The notes: generated by a model not told the origin, from the sequence alone. DNA of 60,254 nt from Plasticicumulans lactativorans (GCF_004341245.1 NZ_SLWY01000022.1:3416-63669), one strand, 5' to 3'; positions 9,077 to 16,121 are shown, counted from the first letter of the stretch. Translations and numbers: made by a program.

Positions 9077-10348
9077 TCACTCCGCGCTCTCGGCCCCGGT
9101 CGCGGCGCGACTGCGCCGCACCAGTTCGAGCAGCTTCGGCTCGGGCTCCAGCACCACCGGCGCCTGCGGCCATTCCAGCCCGTGCCCGGCCGCCGCCGCG
9201 ACCGCCGCCGCAAGCAGCGCGCAGGCGGCGTCGGCATCGAGGCGCAGCGCCGTGGCGCTGCCGTCGGCGGCGATCAGTTCGTAGCCGGCGGCGCCCTCCG
9301 GGATCAGCAGGCAGCGCGAGCGCAGGTCGTAGCCCTGCTCCCGCTGCAGCGCGAGCGCGGCGAGCGCCAGCGCGGCGAGCACGCTGCGCGCCGCCTCGTT
9401 GCGCGCGGCGTCCGCGCTGCCGTCGGGGCGCGGAAAGCGCAGCCGCCGCAGCCCCGGCAGCGACAGCACCGCGCAGAGCTCGGCGTAATCGACGGTGACG
9501 CCACCGCGCACCGGCTCACCGACAGCGACGGTCAGGTAAGCCTTGTCGGCGGTATGAAACGACGGCGGAACCGAGGAGTGGTTGATCGCCGAGGGCTTGC
9601 CCGCCTCGGCAGCGGCCCCGTCCTTGCGCCGGAAAAGCACCGCTTCTCCGGACTTGTCCTTGTCCGCCTCGTTCGGAAACGCCGTCCAGTCGGTACCTCC
9701 GTGCGCCGCGTAGACCACCGCTGCCTTGTTGGTTTCGAGGGGATCGCGCCGGCTCTTGGTCAACACGCCGGGGACGGCCCCGAAACCGACGATCTCGCTC
9801 GCGATGCAACGCTGGAACTTCGTGCCGAGTCCGGCTCCTTGTGCGAGCGCCGTCGAATCCCACATGCCGAACACCAGCGCCGTCGGGCACCAGCGGTACA
9901 GGCCGCCGGCGTCGCGGATCGTCGCCTCGATGAAGGCGCGGCCGACCACCGAGTCGCGGAACGGCACGCCGTCGAGCGTGGCGTCGCGGAAGATCGCGTC
10001 GGCGATGCGGTGCGGCGCCTCCAGCGTGCTGACGGCACCGATGTCGGGAAACCCGGCGAAACGCGCCTCGACCAGCGGCAGCGCGAGGCGCCCCGCGCGC
10101 AGCGCGTCGAGCAGCGCGAGTTCCATGCGGTTGGCTTGCGACTGCACCGAGTCGAGCAGCACGCAGCGCAGCTCCTGGCCGGCGACGCGGCGCGTCTCCC
10201 ACGCGTACTGCCCGCCCTCGTGCGTCGGCGGAAACACCTTGCTGCCGGGGCCGCCGGCCGGCGCGAGGCGCTGACGCAGGCGGATCGCCGCGCCGCCGCG
10301 CACGGCCTGCCGCAGGGTTTCGAGGGTCGGGGACACGTCGCTGGTCAT
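9077..10348 (-). CDS. csb1: Csb1, Cas7 backbone protein of type I-G
   Basis: The 423-residue protein matches the GSU0053/Csb1 family by its start (TLRQAVRGGAAIRLRQRLAP), the FPPTHEGGQYAWE segment, the LDSVQSQANRMELAL helix and the AFIEATIRDAGGLYR region. Csb1 is the Cas7 subunit that polymerises along the crRNA. It is the first gene of the cas operon. The ATG at 10348 follows AGGAG at seven bases, an excellent ribosome site. Box A (10432-10462) and a degenerate mini-CRISPR (10511-10620) lie directly upstream, which suggests that transcription of the operon is controlled from this gap. Confidence 0.95.
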   Translation of the reverse strand: MTSDVSPTLETLRQAVRGGAAIRLRQRLAPAGGPGSKVFPPTHEGGQYAWETRRVAGQELRCVLLDSVQSQANRMELALLDALRAGRLALPLVEARFAGFPDIGAVSTLEAPHRIADAIFRDATLDGVPFRDSVVGRAFIEATIRDAGGLYRWCPTALVFGMWDSTALAQGAGLGTKFQRCIASEIVGFGAVPGVLTKSRRDPLETNKAAVVYAAHGGTDWTAFPNEADKDKSGEAVLFRRKDGAAAEAGKPSAINHSSVPPSFHTADKAYLTVAVGEPVRGGVTVDYAELCAVLSLPGLRRLRFPRPDGSADAARNEAARSVLAALALAALALQREQGYDLRSRCLLIPEGAAGYELIAADGSATALRLDADAACALLAAAVAAAAGHGLEWPQAPVVLEPEPKLLELVRRSRAATGAESAE

Positions 10349-10431
10349 GGTAGGGCTCCTGCGTCGACAGCGTTCGAACGGTGGTGCACGCCGGGCGACT
10401 GACGCCCACCCGGCGCGGCTACGGGGGGATG

Positions 10432-10462
10432 CTGGCAGGCGACAGGATCAAAACCTGCACCT
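10432..10462 (-). promoter_or_regulatory. 31-bp upstream box A (csb1)
   Basis: The plus strand reads CTGGCAGGCGACAGG followed by ATCAAAACCTGCACCT. The same box, 27 of 31 positions identical, stands at 11510-11540 upstream of the HIRAN gene, in the same orientation relative to its gene. It contains CAGG-N7-CCTG. It ends 83 bp before the csb1 start. I infer a shared transcription-factor site or unusual promoter; the WYL regulator at 12315-13283 is the obvious candidate binder. Confidence 0.6.
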
Positions 10463-10510
10463 TTGCGCGGCCGGCCCAGAGAAAAAGCAGCGGCCCGCCG
10501 CCGCCCAGAA

Positions 10511-10620
10511 TTCGCAATGAGGCCGGGGCTTTAGAGGCCCCGGAGATGTGCCGGTGAAGTCCATATCTAACGCTCCAGTCCATGCTTCAATGAGGCCGCG
10601 ACACGAAGCCGCGGAACACC
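10511..10620 (-). ncRNA. Degenerate mini-CRISPR (CreA/CreR-like guide RNA)
   Basis: On the minus strand a first degenerate repeat (10620-10584) matches 29 of 37 positions of the array repeat, and its last 12 bases, CCTCATTGAAGC, are unchanged, so the crRNA 5' handle is intact. Its stem CCGCGGC / GTCGCGG keeps pairing through a G.U. After a 34-36-nt pseudo-spacer comes a second degenerate repeat (about 10549-10511) with stem CCGGGGC / GCCCCGG, a compensatory C-G to G-C change, a 7-nt loop and a diverged handle ATTGCGAA. Spacer length equals that of the real array (35-37). The pseudo-spacer matches a site by a promoter at 11056-11073. Retained hairpins argue for processing by Csb2 and loading into Cascade. 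Confidence 0.8.
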
Positions 10621-10690
10621 ACAACGCCAACAGCCGGGTGAACGCAGAGACCCTTCGGCTCGGCCAGCGACGCTGCCAGCCTTGGAGATC

Positions 10691-10710
10691 GGCAGGGATT
10701 TCTCCCTGCC
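10691..10710. other. Perfect 8-bp hairpin upstream of mini-CRISPR
   Basis: GGCAGGGA / TTTC / TCCCTGCC is a perfect inverted repeat just downstream of the Arg-run ORF and 71 bp upstream of the mini-CRISPR in the minus direction. No T-run follows on either strand, so it is not a classical terminator. It may stabilise or separate the two RNAs. Confidence 0.45.
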
Positions 10711-10717
10711 ACACACC

Positions 10718-10864
10718 TCAGCGGGAACCTCCACCGGAAACGGTTCGAGGATTGCAGTCACACACGCTGACTATGCGTCTGGCCCGCAACCGGACGGACG
10801 GCCGTATGGCGATGCAACGTCGACGTCGACGCCTACGCGGTTTGGCGGGATGCCATGTGCCCAT
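10718..10864 (-). CDS. Candidate CreT-like small ORF with tandem arginine codons
   Basis: This 48-codon frame begins at an ATG preceded by AGAGGTGA with a four-base gap, one of the strongest Shine-Dalgarno matches in the window. Codons 10-16 are CGT AGG CGT CGA CGT CGA CGT: seven arginines in a row, none using CGC or CGG, the codons that neighbouring genes favour. CreT toxins of known CreTA modules combine a strong ribosome site with tandem rare arginine codons that sequester tRNA. The ORF lies between a candidate promoter (11022-11050) and the degenerate mini-CRISPR, in the same direction, as creT does. An overlapping frame (10771-11037, 88 codons) is also open, and the run is part of a CGACGT DNA repeat, so chance remains possible. 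Confidence 0.35.
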   Translation of the reverse strand: MGTWHPAKPRRRRRRRCIAIRPSVRLRARRIVSVCDCNPRTVSGGGSR

Positions 10865-10986
10865 ACGTTCACCTCTATCGAGCGAGGAGCCTTGCCGCGC
10901 GTGAGTCGGACCGCCATGCTTGGCGCGCCCAATCCCTGTCCGGAGGCGGCAAGGCTGGATTTCCGCCGCGATCGCGGCGGGGCCAC

Positions 10987-11016
10987 AACGCGGAGCCGTT
11001 GGCGCGGCTCCGCGTT
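10987..11016. terminator. Strong hairpin, possible terminator or 5' leader stem
   Basis: AACGCGGAGCC and GGCTCCGCGTT form a perfect 11-bp stem around an 8-base loop. On the plus strand it is followed by ATTTGACT, a poor U-tract. On the minus strand it would fold at the very start of a transcript from the promoter at 11022-11050, so it could instead be a stabilising 5' stem or attenuator. Confidence 0.4.
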
Positions 11017-11021
11017 ATTTG

Positions 11022-11050
11022 ACTCTACGTCGAGCACATACAGAAATCAA
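11022..11050 (-). promoter_or_regulatory. Candidate sigma-70 promoter facing the cas operon
   Basis: Read on the minus strand, TTGATT (11045-11050) and TAGAGT (11022-11027) are 17 bp apart, each matching four of six consensus positions, in an AT-rich island of otherwise GC-rich DNA. It points toward the Arg-run ORF, the mini-CRISPR and csb1. The PAM-flanked match to the pseudo-spacer starts three bases upstream of the -35 element. Confidence 0.5.
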
Positions 11051-11052
11051 TG

Positions 11053-11073
11053 TTGATGGAATTGAGAGTTAGA
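11053..11073 (+). promoter_or_regulatory. PAM and partial target of the mini-CRISPR guide
   Basis: TTG at 11053-11055 is a TTN PAM. The next 18 bases (from ATGGAATTGAG to GTTAGA) match the first 18 bases of the minus-strand pseudo-spacer at 15 positions, with mismatches at 6, 8 and 12. Positions 6 and 12 are the flipped-out bases that type I Cascade does not read. Beyond position 18 the match stops. A short seed-type match next to a promoter fits repression without cleavage. Confidence 0.7.
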
Positions 11074-11090
11074 AGGCTCAGAAGTGACCA

Positions 11091-11477
11091 TCACCCCCAC
11101 CACTCGACCGCGAGGCGCAGGCGCTGCCACGGGTTGCCGCGCGGGCGCAGCGTGACGACGTAGGCGCTCAGGCGTTCGCCGCGGTCGAGCCGTTCAGCGA
11201 CGGTGCGGTTGTCCGGGCGCGGCAGGTAGCCGATCCGGTGATGCCCGAACCACACGGCGACGGCGTGGTGGTCGTGCGGGTGTGCGGCCTCGCGCAGCAG
11301 GCGCAGTTCGCTGCCGATGCCGAGCAGCGGCCAGACGTGCTCACCGGCGTGGTGGGCGAAGCCGGCGAGCGGGACCTGCAGCAGCAGGCGTGCGTGAGCG
11401 GCAGCGGTGCACGGCGGGCGGCACGGCGCGTCGGCGGGCGTGGCGGGGCGGACGGACGGGGAAAGGCAGGCGGTCAT
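11091..11477 (-). CDS. HIRAN-domain protein
   Basis: The 128-residue protein has a single HIRAN domain from about residue 32 to the end: LLLQVPLAGFAHHAG, GSELRLLREAAHPHDHHAVA, then HHRIGYLPRPDN and AERLDRGERLSAYV. HIRAN domains (as in Rad5/HLTF) bind DNA ends or damaged DNA; bacterial stand-alone copies are of unknown role. The ATG at 11477 follows GGAG. Box B, shared with csb1, lies 32 bp upstream. The gene is transcribed toward the cas operon, and the mini-CRISPR target lies 18 bp beyond its stop. I infer a role tied to the CRISPR locus, perhaps in handling DNA ends. Confidence 0.85.
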   Translation of the reverse strand: MTACLSPSVRPATPADAPCRPPCTAAAHARLLLQVPLAGFAHHAGEHVWPLLGIGSELRLLREAAHPHDHHAVAVWFGHHRIGYLPRPDNRTVAERLDRGERLSAYVVTLRPRGNPWQRLRLAVEWWG

Positions 11478-11509
11478 CGGGCGGCTCCAGCAGATGCGAT
11501 GGGGCCAGC

Positions 11510-11540
11510 CTGACAGGCGATCGGATCAGAACCTGCACCT
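11510..11540 (-). promoter_or_regulatory. 31-bp upstream box B (HIRAN gene)
   Basis: CTGACAGGCGATCGG followed by ATCAGAACCTGCACCT differs from box A (10432-10462) at only four positions. It ends 32 bp before the HIRAN start codon. Flanking sequence differs, which indicates selection on the box itself. Confidence 0.6.
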
Positions 11541-11637
11541 GTCGCGCGCGACCCGGGTGCCGGGCAACGGGCGATGGAAGCGGTGGGGGACGGGTGCTGC
11601 GGGGTGCTCCGGCGTCACGCGCGGCGGCGTGCGGGGC

Positions 11638-11668
11638 AAAAAAAGAGCGCGTCCCGAAGGACGCGCTC
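11638..11668 (-). terminator. Rho-independent terminator of the DUF1127 gene
   Basis: On the minus strand GAGCGCGTCC / TTCG / GGACGCGCTC is a perfect 10-bp stem with a UUCG tetraloop followed by seven T. It lies 50 bp after the DUF1127 stop and separates that unit from the HIRAN and cas genes. Confidence 0.93.
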
Positions 11669-11718
11669 GGCGTCTGGCGTTGGCAGAGGCCGCGGGCGGA
11701 TTCGACCGGCCCGCATGC

Positions 11719-12042
11719 TCAGACGCGCCAGAACGGCTTGTTGGCTTCGCTGAGGGCCTCGTCGCGGGTCAGCCCCATGTCGAGCAGCTCGCGGTCGCTG
11801 GAGCGGCGCAGTTCCTCGCGCTCGGCGCTGCGGCGGCCCCACTCGGCGAACTGGTCGCGCAGGCCGGCACCGATGATCGCCAGCAGCGAGGGACCGCCGA
11901 CGCGCGCCGGGGTGTGCGTGAAGTAGCCCTTCAGGCGGGCCAGGATGGCATCGGTGCTTTCCGCGGGAGCGTCGGCGTAGCCGGGAACGTTGAGGACGCG
12001 GCCCGTGGCGGGGTCGAACTGGACGAGACGAAGAGCGGCCAT
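11719..12042 (-). CDS. DUF1127 domain protein
   Basis: The 107-residue product ends with a DUF1127 (YjiS-like) motif: RSSDRELLDMGLTRDEALSE followed by PFW. Such small proteins have been linked to RNA turnover and phosphate or stress responses in other proteobacteria. I chose the ATG at 12042 because AGGAG precedes it by six bases; an upstream ATG at 12126 has no such site. The gene has its own promoter and palindromic operator (12125-12153) and its own terminator, so it is a separate unit inside the CRISPR neighbourhood. Confidence 0.8.
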   Translation of the reverse strand: MAALRLVQFDPATGRVLNVPGYADAPAESTDAILARLKGYFTHTPARVGGPSLLAIIGAGLRDQFAEWGRRSAEREELRRSSDRELLDMGLTRDEALSEANKPFWRV

Positions 12043-12124
12043 GGTGATCTCCTGAACAAAGTCGTGAGGTTCATCGGTTGAACCCGCCGTGCCGGGTGGC
12101 TGTCGTGGCGGCTTCGTTGGATGC

Positions 12125-12153
12125 ATTTTCTCTCTGTAGTAAAACTACATCAA
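12125..12153 (-). promoter_or_regulatory. Promoter with palindromic operator for the DUF1127 gene
   Basis: On the minus strand TTGATG (12148-12153) and GAAAAT (12125-12130) are 17 bp apart in an AT-rich island. The spacer contains the palindrome TGTAGT-TTT-ACTACA (12135-12149), placed where a repressor would block RNA polymerase. The binder is unknown. Confidence 0.5.
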
Positions 12154-12314
12154 ACGACTTTTGTTCACTGCAACATAAAGCAGGATTTGAATGAGGAACA
12201 TACCCGGTGCAGCCCGTCCGCGGCCTCCCCGTGGGCACGGCCGCCCCCCTGCGTGCACCCCATCACCTGGCGCAAGTCCGCATTCCAGCTGGCGCTGGCG
12301 GGGATCGGCGGGGT

Positions 12315-13283
12315 TCAGTCGGGGTCGTGCGCGGCCAGCGCGGCGCGCAGCCGCGTCTTGTAGTGGGCGCGTAGTTCGGGCGGCGCCACCACCTCGACTT
12401 CGGGGGCGTGGCGCAGCACGTCCATCAGCAGTTCGGTGGGGTCGGCGTAGGGCACGCGCAGCTCGTAGCGGCCGTCGAGCAGCCACTGGCCGTACTGGCG
12501 CGGGTGCCACTGCTCGTCGGCGACCCAGCGCGCGCGGTGGGCGCTGAAGCGCAGCACCGCGGTGTGCGCGGCCGGGCCGGTGAAGATGCCGTAGGCCTCG
12601 CCGAGGTGGCGCTGCAGCAGTTCGGCCGGCACCTCCTGCGCGTCGGTCTCGCGCAGGCGCGCGTCGCGCACGCGGTCGACGGCGAAGCGGCGCAGCGCGT
12701 CGCGGCGGTGGCACCAGGCGTCGAGGTACCAGTTGTCGCGGTAGTACGCCAGGCGCTGCGGCGACACCTCGCGCAGGCTGTCGGCGTCGCGGCCGCGGGC
12801 GTGGTAGGCGAAGTGCACGCGGCGGCGCGCCACCACCGCCTGTGCCAGCACGCCGAGGGTCGCCGGGCGCACCCGCCGCTGCCCCTGCGGCAGCAGGCTC
12901 AGGCGCGCGAGCCCGCGGTGGCCGCCGGGCAGCAGCCGCACCAGGCCGTCGATGCGGTCACGCACCGGCGCCAGCGCACGGCCGAGCAGCTCCGGGTTGA
13001 TCTGTTCGAGCAACTGGTGCAGCAGCGCCAGCGCCTGCAGTTCATCGGCGCTGAACCACAGCCCCGGCAGCTCGAAGCGGTTGCGCTCGTCGCGCGCGTA
13101 GCGGTAGCCGTGGCCGCGAACGTTTTCGAGCGGCGCGCCGAAGTGGTCGCGCAGCTTGCCGATCGCACGCTTGACCGTCGCCTCGGAGGTTTCGAGCGCC
13201 ACGGCGAGGTCGCGCACGCCCACCGGCACGCGCCGGCCGCTGAGTTCGCGGTGCAGCGCGACGATGTTGTCGTAGGTGGCCAT
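12315..13283 (-). CDS. WYL-domain transcriptional regulator (YafY type)
   Basis: The 322-residue protein has an N-terminal winged helix-turn-helix (VRDLAVALETSEATVKRAIG, about residues 25-45) and a WYL domain around residues 150-220 that literally contains NWYLDAWC. WYL proteins are ligand-sensing regulators often found beside CRISPR, BREX and other defence genes. The start at 13283 follows GGGAGGA at a slightly long spacing. It lies upstream of the HIRAN and cas genes on the same strand. I infer that it controls the locus, possibly through boxes A and B. Confidence 0.85.
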   Translation of the reverse strand: MATYDNIVALHRELSGRRVPVGVRDLAVALETSEATVKRAIGKLRDHFGAPLENVRGHGYRYARDERNRFELPGLWFSADELQALALLHQLLEQINPELLGRALAPVRDRIDGLVRLLPGGHRGLARLSLLPQGQRRVRPATLGVLAQAVVARRRVHFAYHARGRDADSLREVSPQRLAYYRDNWYLDAWCHRRDALRRFAVDRVRDARLRETDAQEVPAELLQRHLGEAYGIFTGPAAHTAVLRFSAHRARWVADEQWHPRQYGQWLLDGRYELRVPYADPTELLMDVLRHAPEVEVVAPPELRAHYKTRLRAALAAHDPD

Positions 13284-13355
13284 GGCGCGCTGCGTCCTCC
13301 CGGGTGGCGGCCGGGGCGGCGCGGCCCGCCCCGGCATGCACGCGACCGCCGCCGC

Positions 13356-16121
13356 TCAGGCGCGACCGAGCACCAGCAGCGCGGTGGCGAAGCGGGTGTC
13401 GAGCTCCGCGTCGCGCGGCGCCGGCGTGCAGTACCACTCGATGATGATCACCGCCGCCGCGTCGACCTCGCGCTCGCCGCGGCCGAAGGCGTCGGGAAGC
13501 TGGTTCACGCGGAATTCGAGCAGGGTCCGCGCCTGCTCGGGCGGCAGCTCGAAGCCGGCGAGGTGTTCGAGGCGCAGGCACAGCAGCCGGCGCGTGTCCG
13601 CCCCGGCGGCACGGGTGGCGGCGAGCGCGGCGAGCGCGGCGTCGTCGTGCGCGGCGAGCGCGCGTTCGAGGCGCACCTGCAGGCGGCGTTCGAGCGCCGG
13701 CGGCAGCATCGCGAAGCCCGCCCAGTCGGCGCGGATCTCCTCGACCAGCGGGGCGTCGATCGGCGCACCGGCGAGCGCGAGCTCCTCGGCGCGCGCGCAC
13801 AGCGCGGCCTTCTCGGCGAGCTCGCGCACGGCGCGGCGGTCGCGGGCGCGCTCGGCCGCCTCGACCGCGGCGGCGAAGGCCGCGCGTGCGGCCTCGAAGC
13901 GGGCGTCGAGCGCCGCCGCCTCGCCGCGCGGCACCGGCCCGAGGTGCTCCCAGCCGGTGACCAGCTCGGCGGCGCGCAGGCGTGCGGCGAGCACCGCGTC
14001 GGGCGGCGACAGGCCCGCCAGCTCCTCCAGCTCGGCGCAGGCGGCGAGGCGCGCGCCGAGGTTGTCGCGGCGCTCGGCCTCGACGCTATCGCGCTCCGCC
14101 TCGCGCCGCGCAAAGATCGCGTCGCAGACGGCGCGAAAGCGCAGCCACAGCGCCTGCTCGGCGTCGCGCGGCAACTGCACGGTCGGCGCCCAGGTCGCCT
14201 GCGCCTGCTTGGCGGCGGCGATCGCGGCGCGCAGCTCGGTGGTCTCACCGGTGTGGCGTTCGAGCTCCTCGATCAGCCGCTCGCGGCGCGAGCGCTCGCG
14301 CGCGCGCTCGGCGTCGAGGCGCCGGCCGATGGCGTCCTGCGCCTGGCGGAAGCGGCGTTCGAGCGCCTTGTGGCTGGCGCGCGGCGCCGGCCCCAGGGTG
14401 CGCCAGGCACGCACGGCCTCGCGCACCACCCGCTCCAGTGCGCGCCAGTCGGGAGCGCTCCAGTCGGTGTCGCGGGCGCAGGCTTCGAGCTGCTCGCACA
14501 GATCGTTGCGCGCCCCGAGGCTCGCCCGGCGAGCCTCGGCGGCCGCCTGGAAGTGCTCGCGGCAGGGCGCGTAGGCGGCTTCGCAGGTGGTGTTGAAGCG
14601 GTCCCACAGCGCCCGCGCCGACGGCGCGCCCTCGTGGTCGAGGTGCTTCCAGGCCTCGCGCAGCGCCTGCACGCGGCGCGCGATCTCGGCCGGTTCGAGG
14701 GCGCTGCCGACCAGCGCGGCGGCGGACTCACACAGGTGCTCGCGCGCCTGGCTGCCGCCCCAGCGCTGCCAGCCGCGCAGTTGCGCGAGGCGCGCGGTGC
14801 CGGCCTGCAGGCGCCGCTGCAGCGCGGCGTCGGGGCGGGGGCCGTCGGCGGCGGCGGCGTGGATCTGGTCGGCGAGCGCGCCGGCCTCGCGCAACTCGCC
14901 GGCGTCGAGCGCGCGTTCGAACGCGGCGACCCGCTCGGCGAGCGCGCTGCCCGCGGCCTGGGCATCGTCGTGCTGCCGTGCCTGGCGCTCGCGGGCGCGG
15001 CCGAGCGCGGCCTCGAAGCGCTGCTGCAGCGCCTCGCGCAGCGGCGCCGGCAGGCCCGCCGGCGCCTGCTCCCAGGCCGCGCGCAGGCGCTCCAGGTCGG
15101 CGCGGCGAGGCGCGGCGAGGCCGTCGAGCTCGCGCAGCAGCGCCTCGCGCGCGGCGGCCCCGGCGTGCTCGCCGGCGCGGCGTTGCGCCGCCGCGCGCAG
15201 CTCCGCCAGGCGTTCGCCGAAGCTGCCGCCGCCGGGGCGGCCGGCGGCCTCCCAGTCGGCCGCCAGCGCATCGAGCGTGGCCACGTCGGCGCCGCCGTCG
15301 GCGCAGGCGGCGAGGCGCTGCGCCAGGCGCTGGGCGCCGAGCAGCCGGGCGTTGTGCTCGCGCAGGCGGGCGTCGACCTGTACGCGCGCCGCCTGGTAGC
15401 GCGCGGCGTGCGCGGCGGTGTCGCCGGCCGCCGCCCAGTCGCGTTCGAGCTGCAGGAAGCGCGCGGCGGCGGCGGCGTCGATCGTCTCCTGCGCGGCGAG
15501 CTGCGCCATCGCCTCGCACAGCGCCTGCACGCGGGCATGCGCGGCGGCGGCACTGGCGTGGCCGGCGAGGCGTTCGCGGGCGATGCGGTGCACGCGCTTG
15601 TCGCGGCCGCGGCTGTCGCGCAGCACGCGCTCCAGCGCTGCCGGCTCGTGCAGGCGCTCGACCGCGGCCAGGCGCACCTCGGCCGAGGGGTCGGCGATGG
15701 CGATCTCGACCAGCCGCTCGCCCGCCTGCACGCGGGCGAGCGCGGCGAGGCGCAGCGCCACCTCGGCACCTTCGCTGGCGAGCGGCACGAACAGCTCTTC
15801 GGGCAGGCGCGGGTCGGCGAGCACGGCCAGGCGCTGGTCGAGCGCGAGCGCGGCGTCGCCGCGCCCGGCCAGCACCTGGCGCAGGCGCAGCAGCACGATC
15901 TCGCGCACCGTGGCATTGGTTTCGGCGGCCAGCCGGTCGAGCAGCACCGCCGGCGCGCCGATGCGTTCGAGCGCGGCGCGGCGCACGCCGGCGTCGGCAT
16001 CGGCGACGAGTTCGAGCAGGTGCGGGTCGTCGGTCGCCAGGCCGCGCGCCGCCTGCTGGCGCACACGCGGATCGCGATGGCGCCAGGACGGCGTACGCCG
16101 GAACAGTCGCTTGAGGATCAT
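13356..16121 (-). CDS. DUF349 repeat protein
   Basis: The 921-residue protein is almost wholly helical. The first 220 residues look like HEAT-type repeats (DPRVRQQAARGLATDDPHLL), followed by several DUF349 repeats such as REAWKHLDHEGAPSARALWD and RAVREAVRAWRTLGPAPRAS. DUF349 proteins occur in many Gamma- and Betaproteobacteria without an assigned biochemical role. The ATG at 16121 (MILKRLFRRTPSW) was chosen over an upstream one because GTGAG precedes it and the usual family start is of this form. It is separated from the WYL gene by 72 bp. Confidence 0.85.
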   Translation of the reverse strand: MILKRLFRRTPSWRHRDPRVRQQAARGLATDDPHLLELVADADAGVRRAALERIGAPAVLLDRLAAETNATVREIVLLRLRQVLAGRGDAALALDQRLAVLADPRLPEELFVPLASEGAEVALRLAALARVQAGERLVEIAIADPSAEVRLAAVERLHEPAALERVLRDSRGRDKRVHRIARERLAGHASAAAAHARVQALCEAMAQLAAQETIDAAAAARFLQLERDWAAAGDTAAHAARYQAARVQVDARLREHNARLLGAQRLAQRLAACADGGADVATLDALAADWEAAGRPGGGSFGERLAELRAAAQRRAGEHAGAAAREALLRELDGLAAPRRADLERLRAAWEQAPAGLPAPLREALQQRFEAALGRARERQARQHDDAQAAGSALAERVAAFERALDAGELREAGALADQIHAAAADGPRPDAALQRRLQAGTARLAQLRGWQRWGGSQAREHLCESAAALVGSALEPAEIARRVQALREAWKHLDHEGAPSARALWDRFNTTCEAAYAPCREHFQAAAEARRASLGARNDLCEQLEACARDTDWSAPDWRALERVVREAVRAWRTLGPAPRASHKALERRFRQAQDAIGRRLDAERARERSRRERLIEELERHTGETTELRAAIAAAKQAQATWAPTVQLPRDAEQALWLRFRAVCDAIFARREAERDSVEAERRDNLGARLAACAELEELAGLSPPDAVLAARLRAAELVTGWEHLGPVPRGEAAALDARFEAARAAFAAAVEAAERARDRRAVRELAEKAALCARAEELALAGAPIDAPLVEEIRADWAGFAMLPPALERRLQVRLERALAAHDDAALAALAATRAAGADTRRLLCLRLEHLAGFELPPEQARTLLEFRVNQLPDAFGRGEREVDAAAVIIIEWYCTPAPRDAELDTRFATALLVLGRA

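Noticed and set aside
10771-11037. 88-codon minus-strand frame overlapping the Arg-run ORF
   Set aside because: No ribosome site at its start, which lies within the candidate promoter, and no recognisable domain; kept only as an alternative.
11482-11494. CTGGAGC of the pseudo-spacer also occurs in the HIRAN leader
   Set aside because: It coincides with the Shine-Dalgarno sequence, has no TTN PAM, and mismatches the critical seed positions 3-5.
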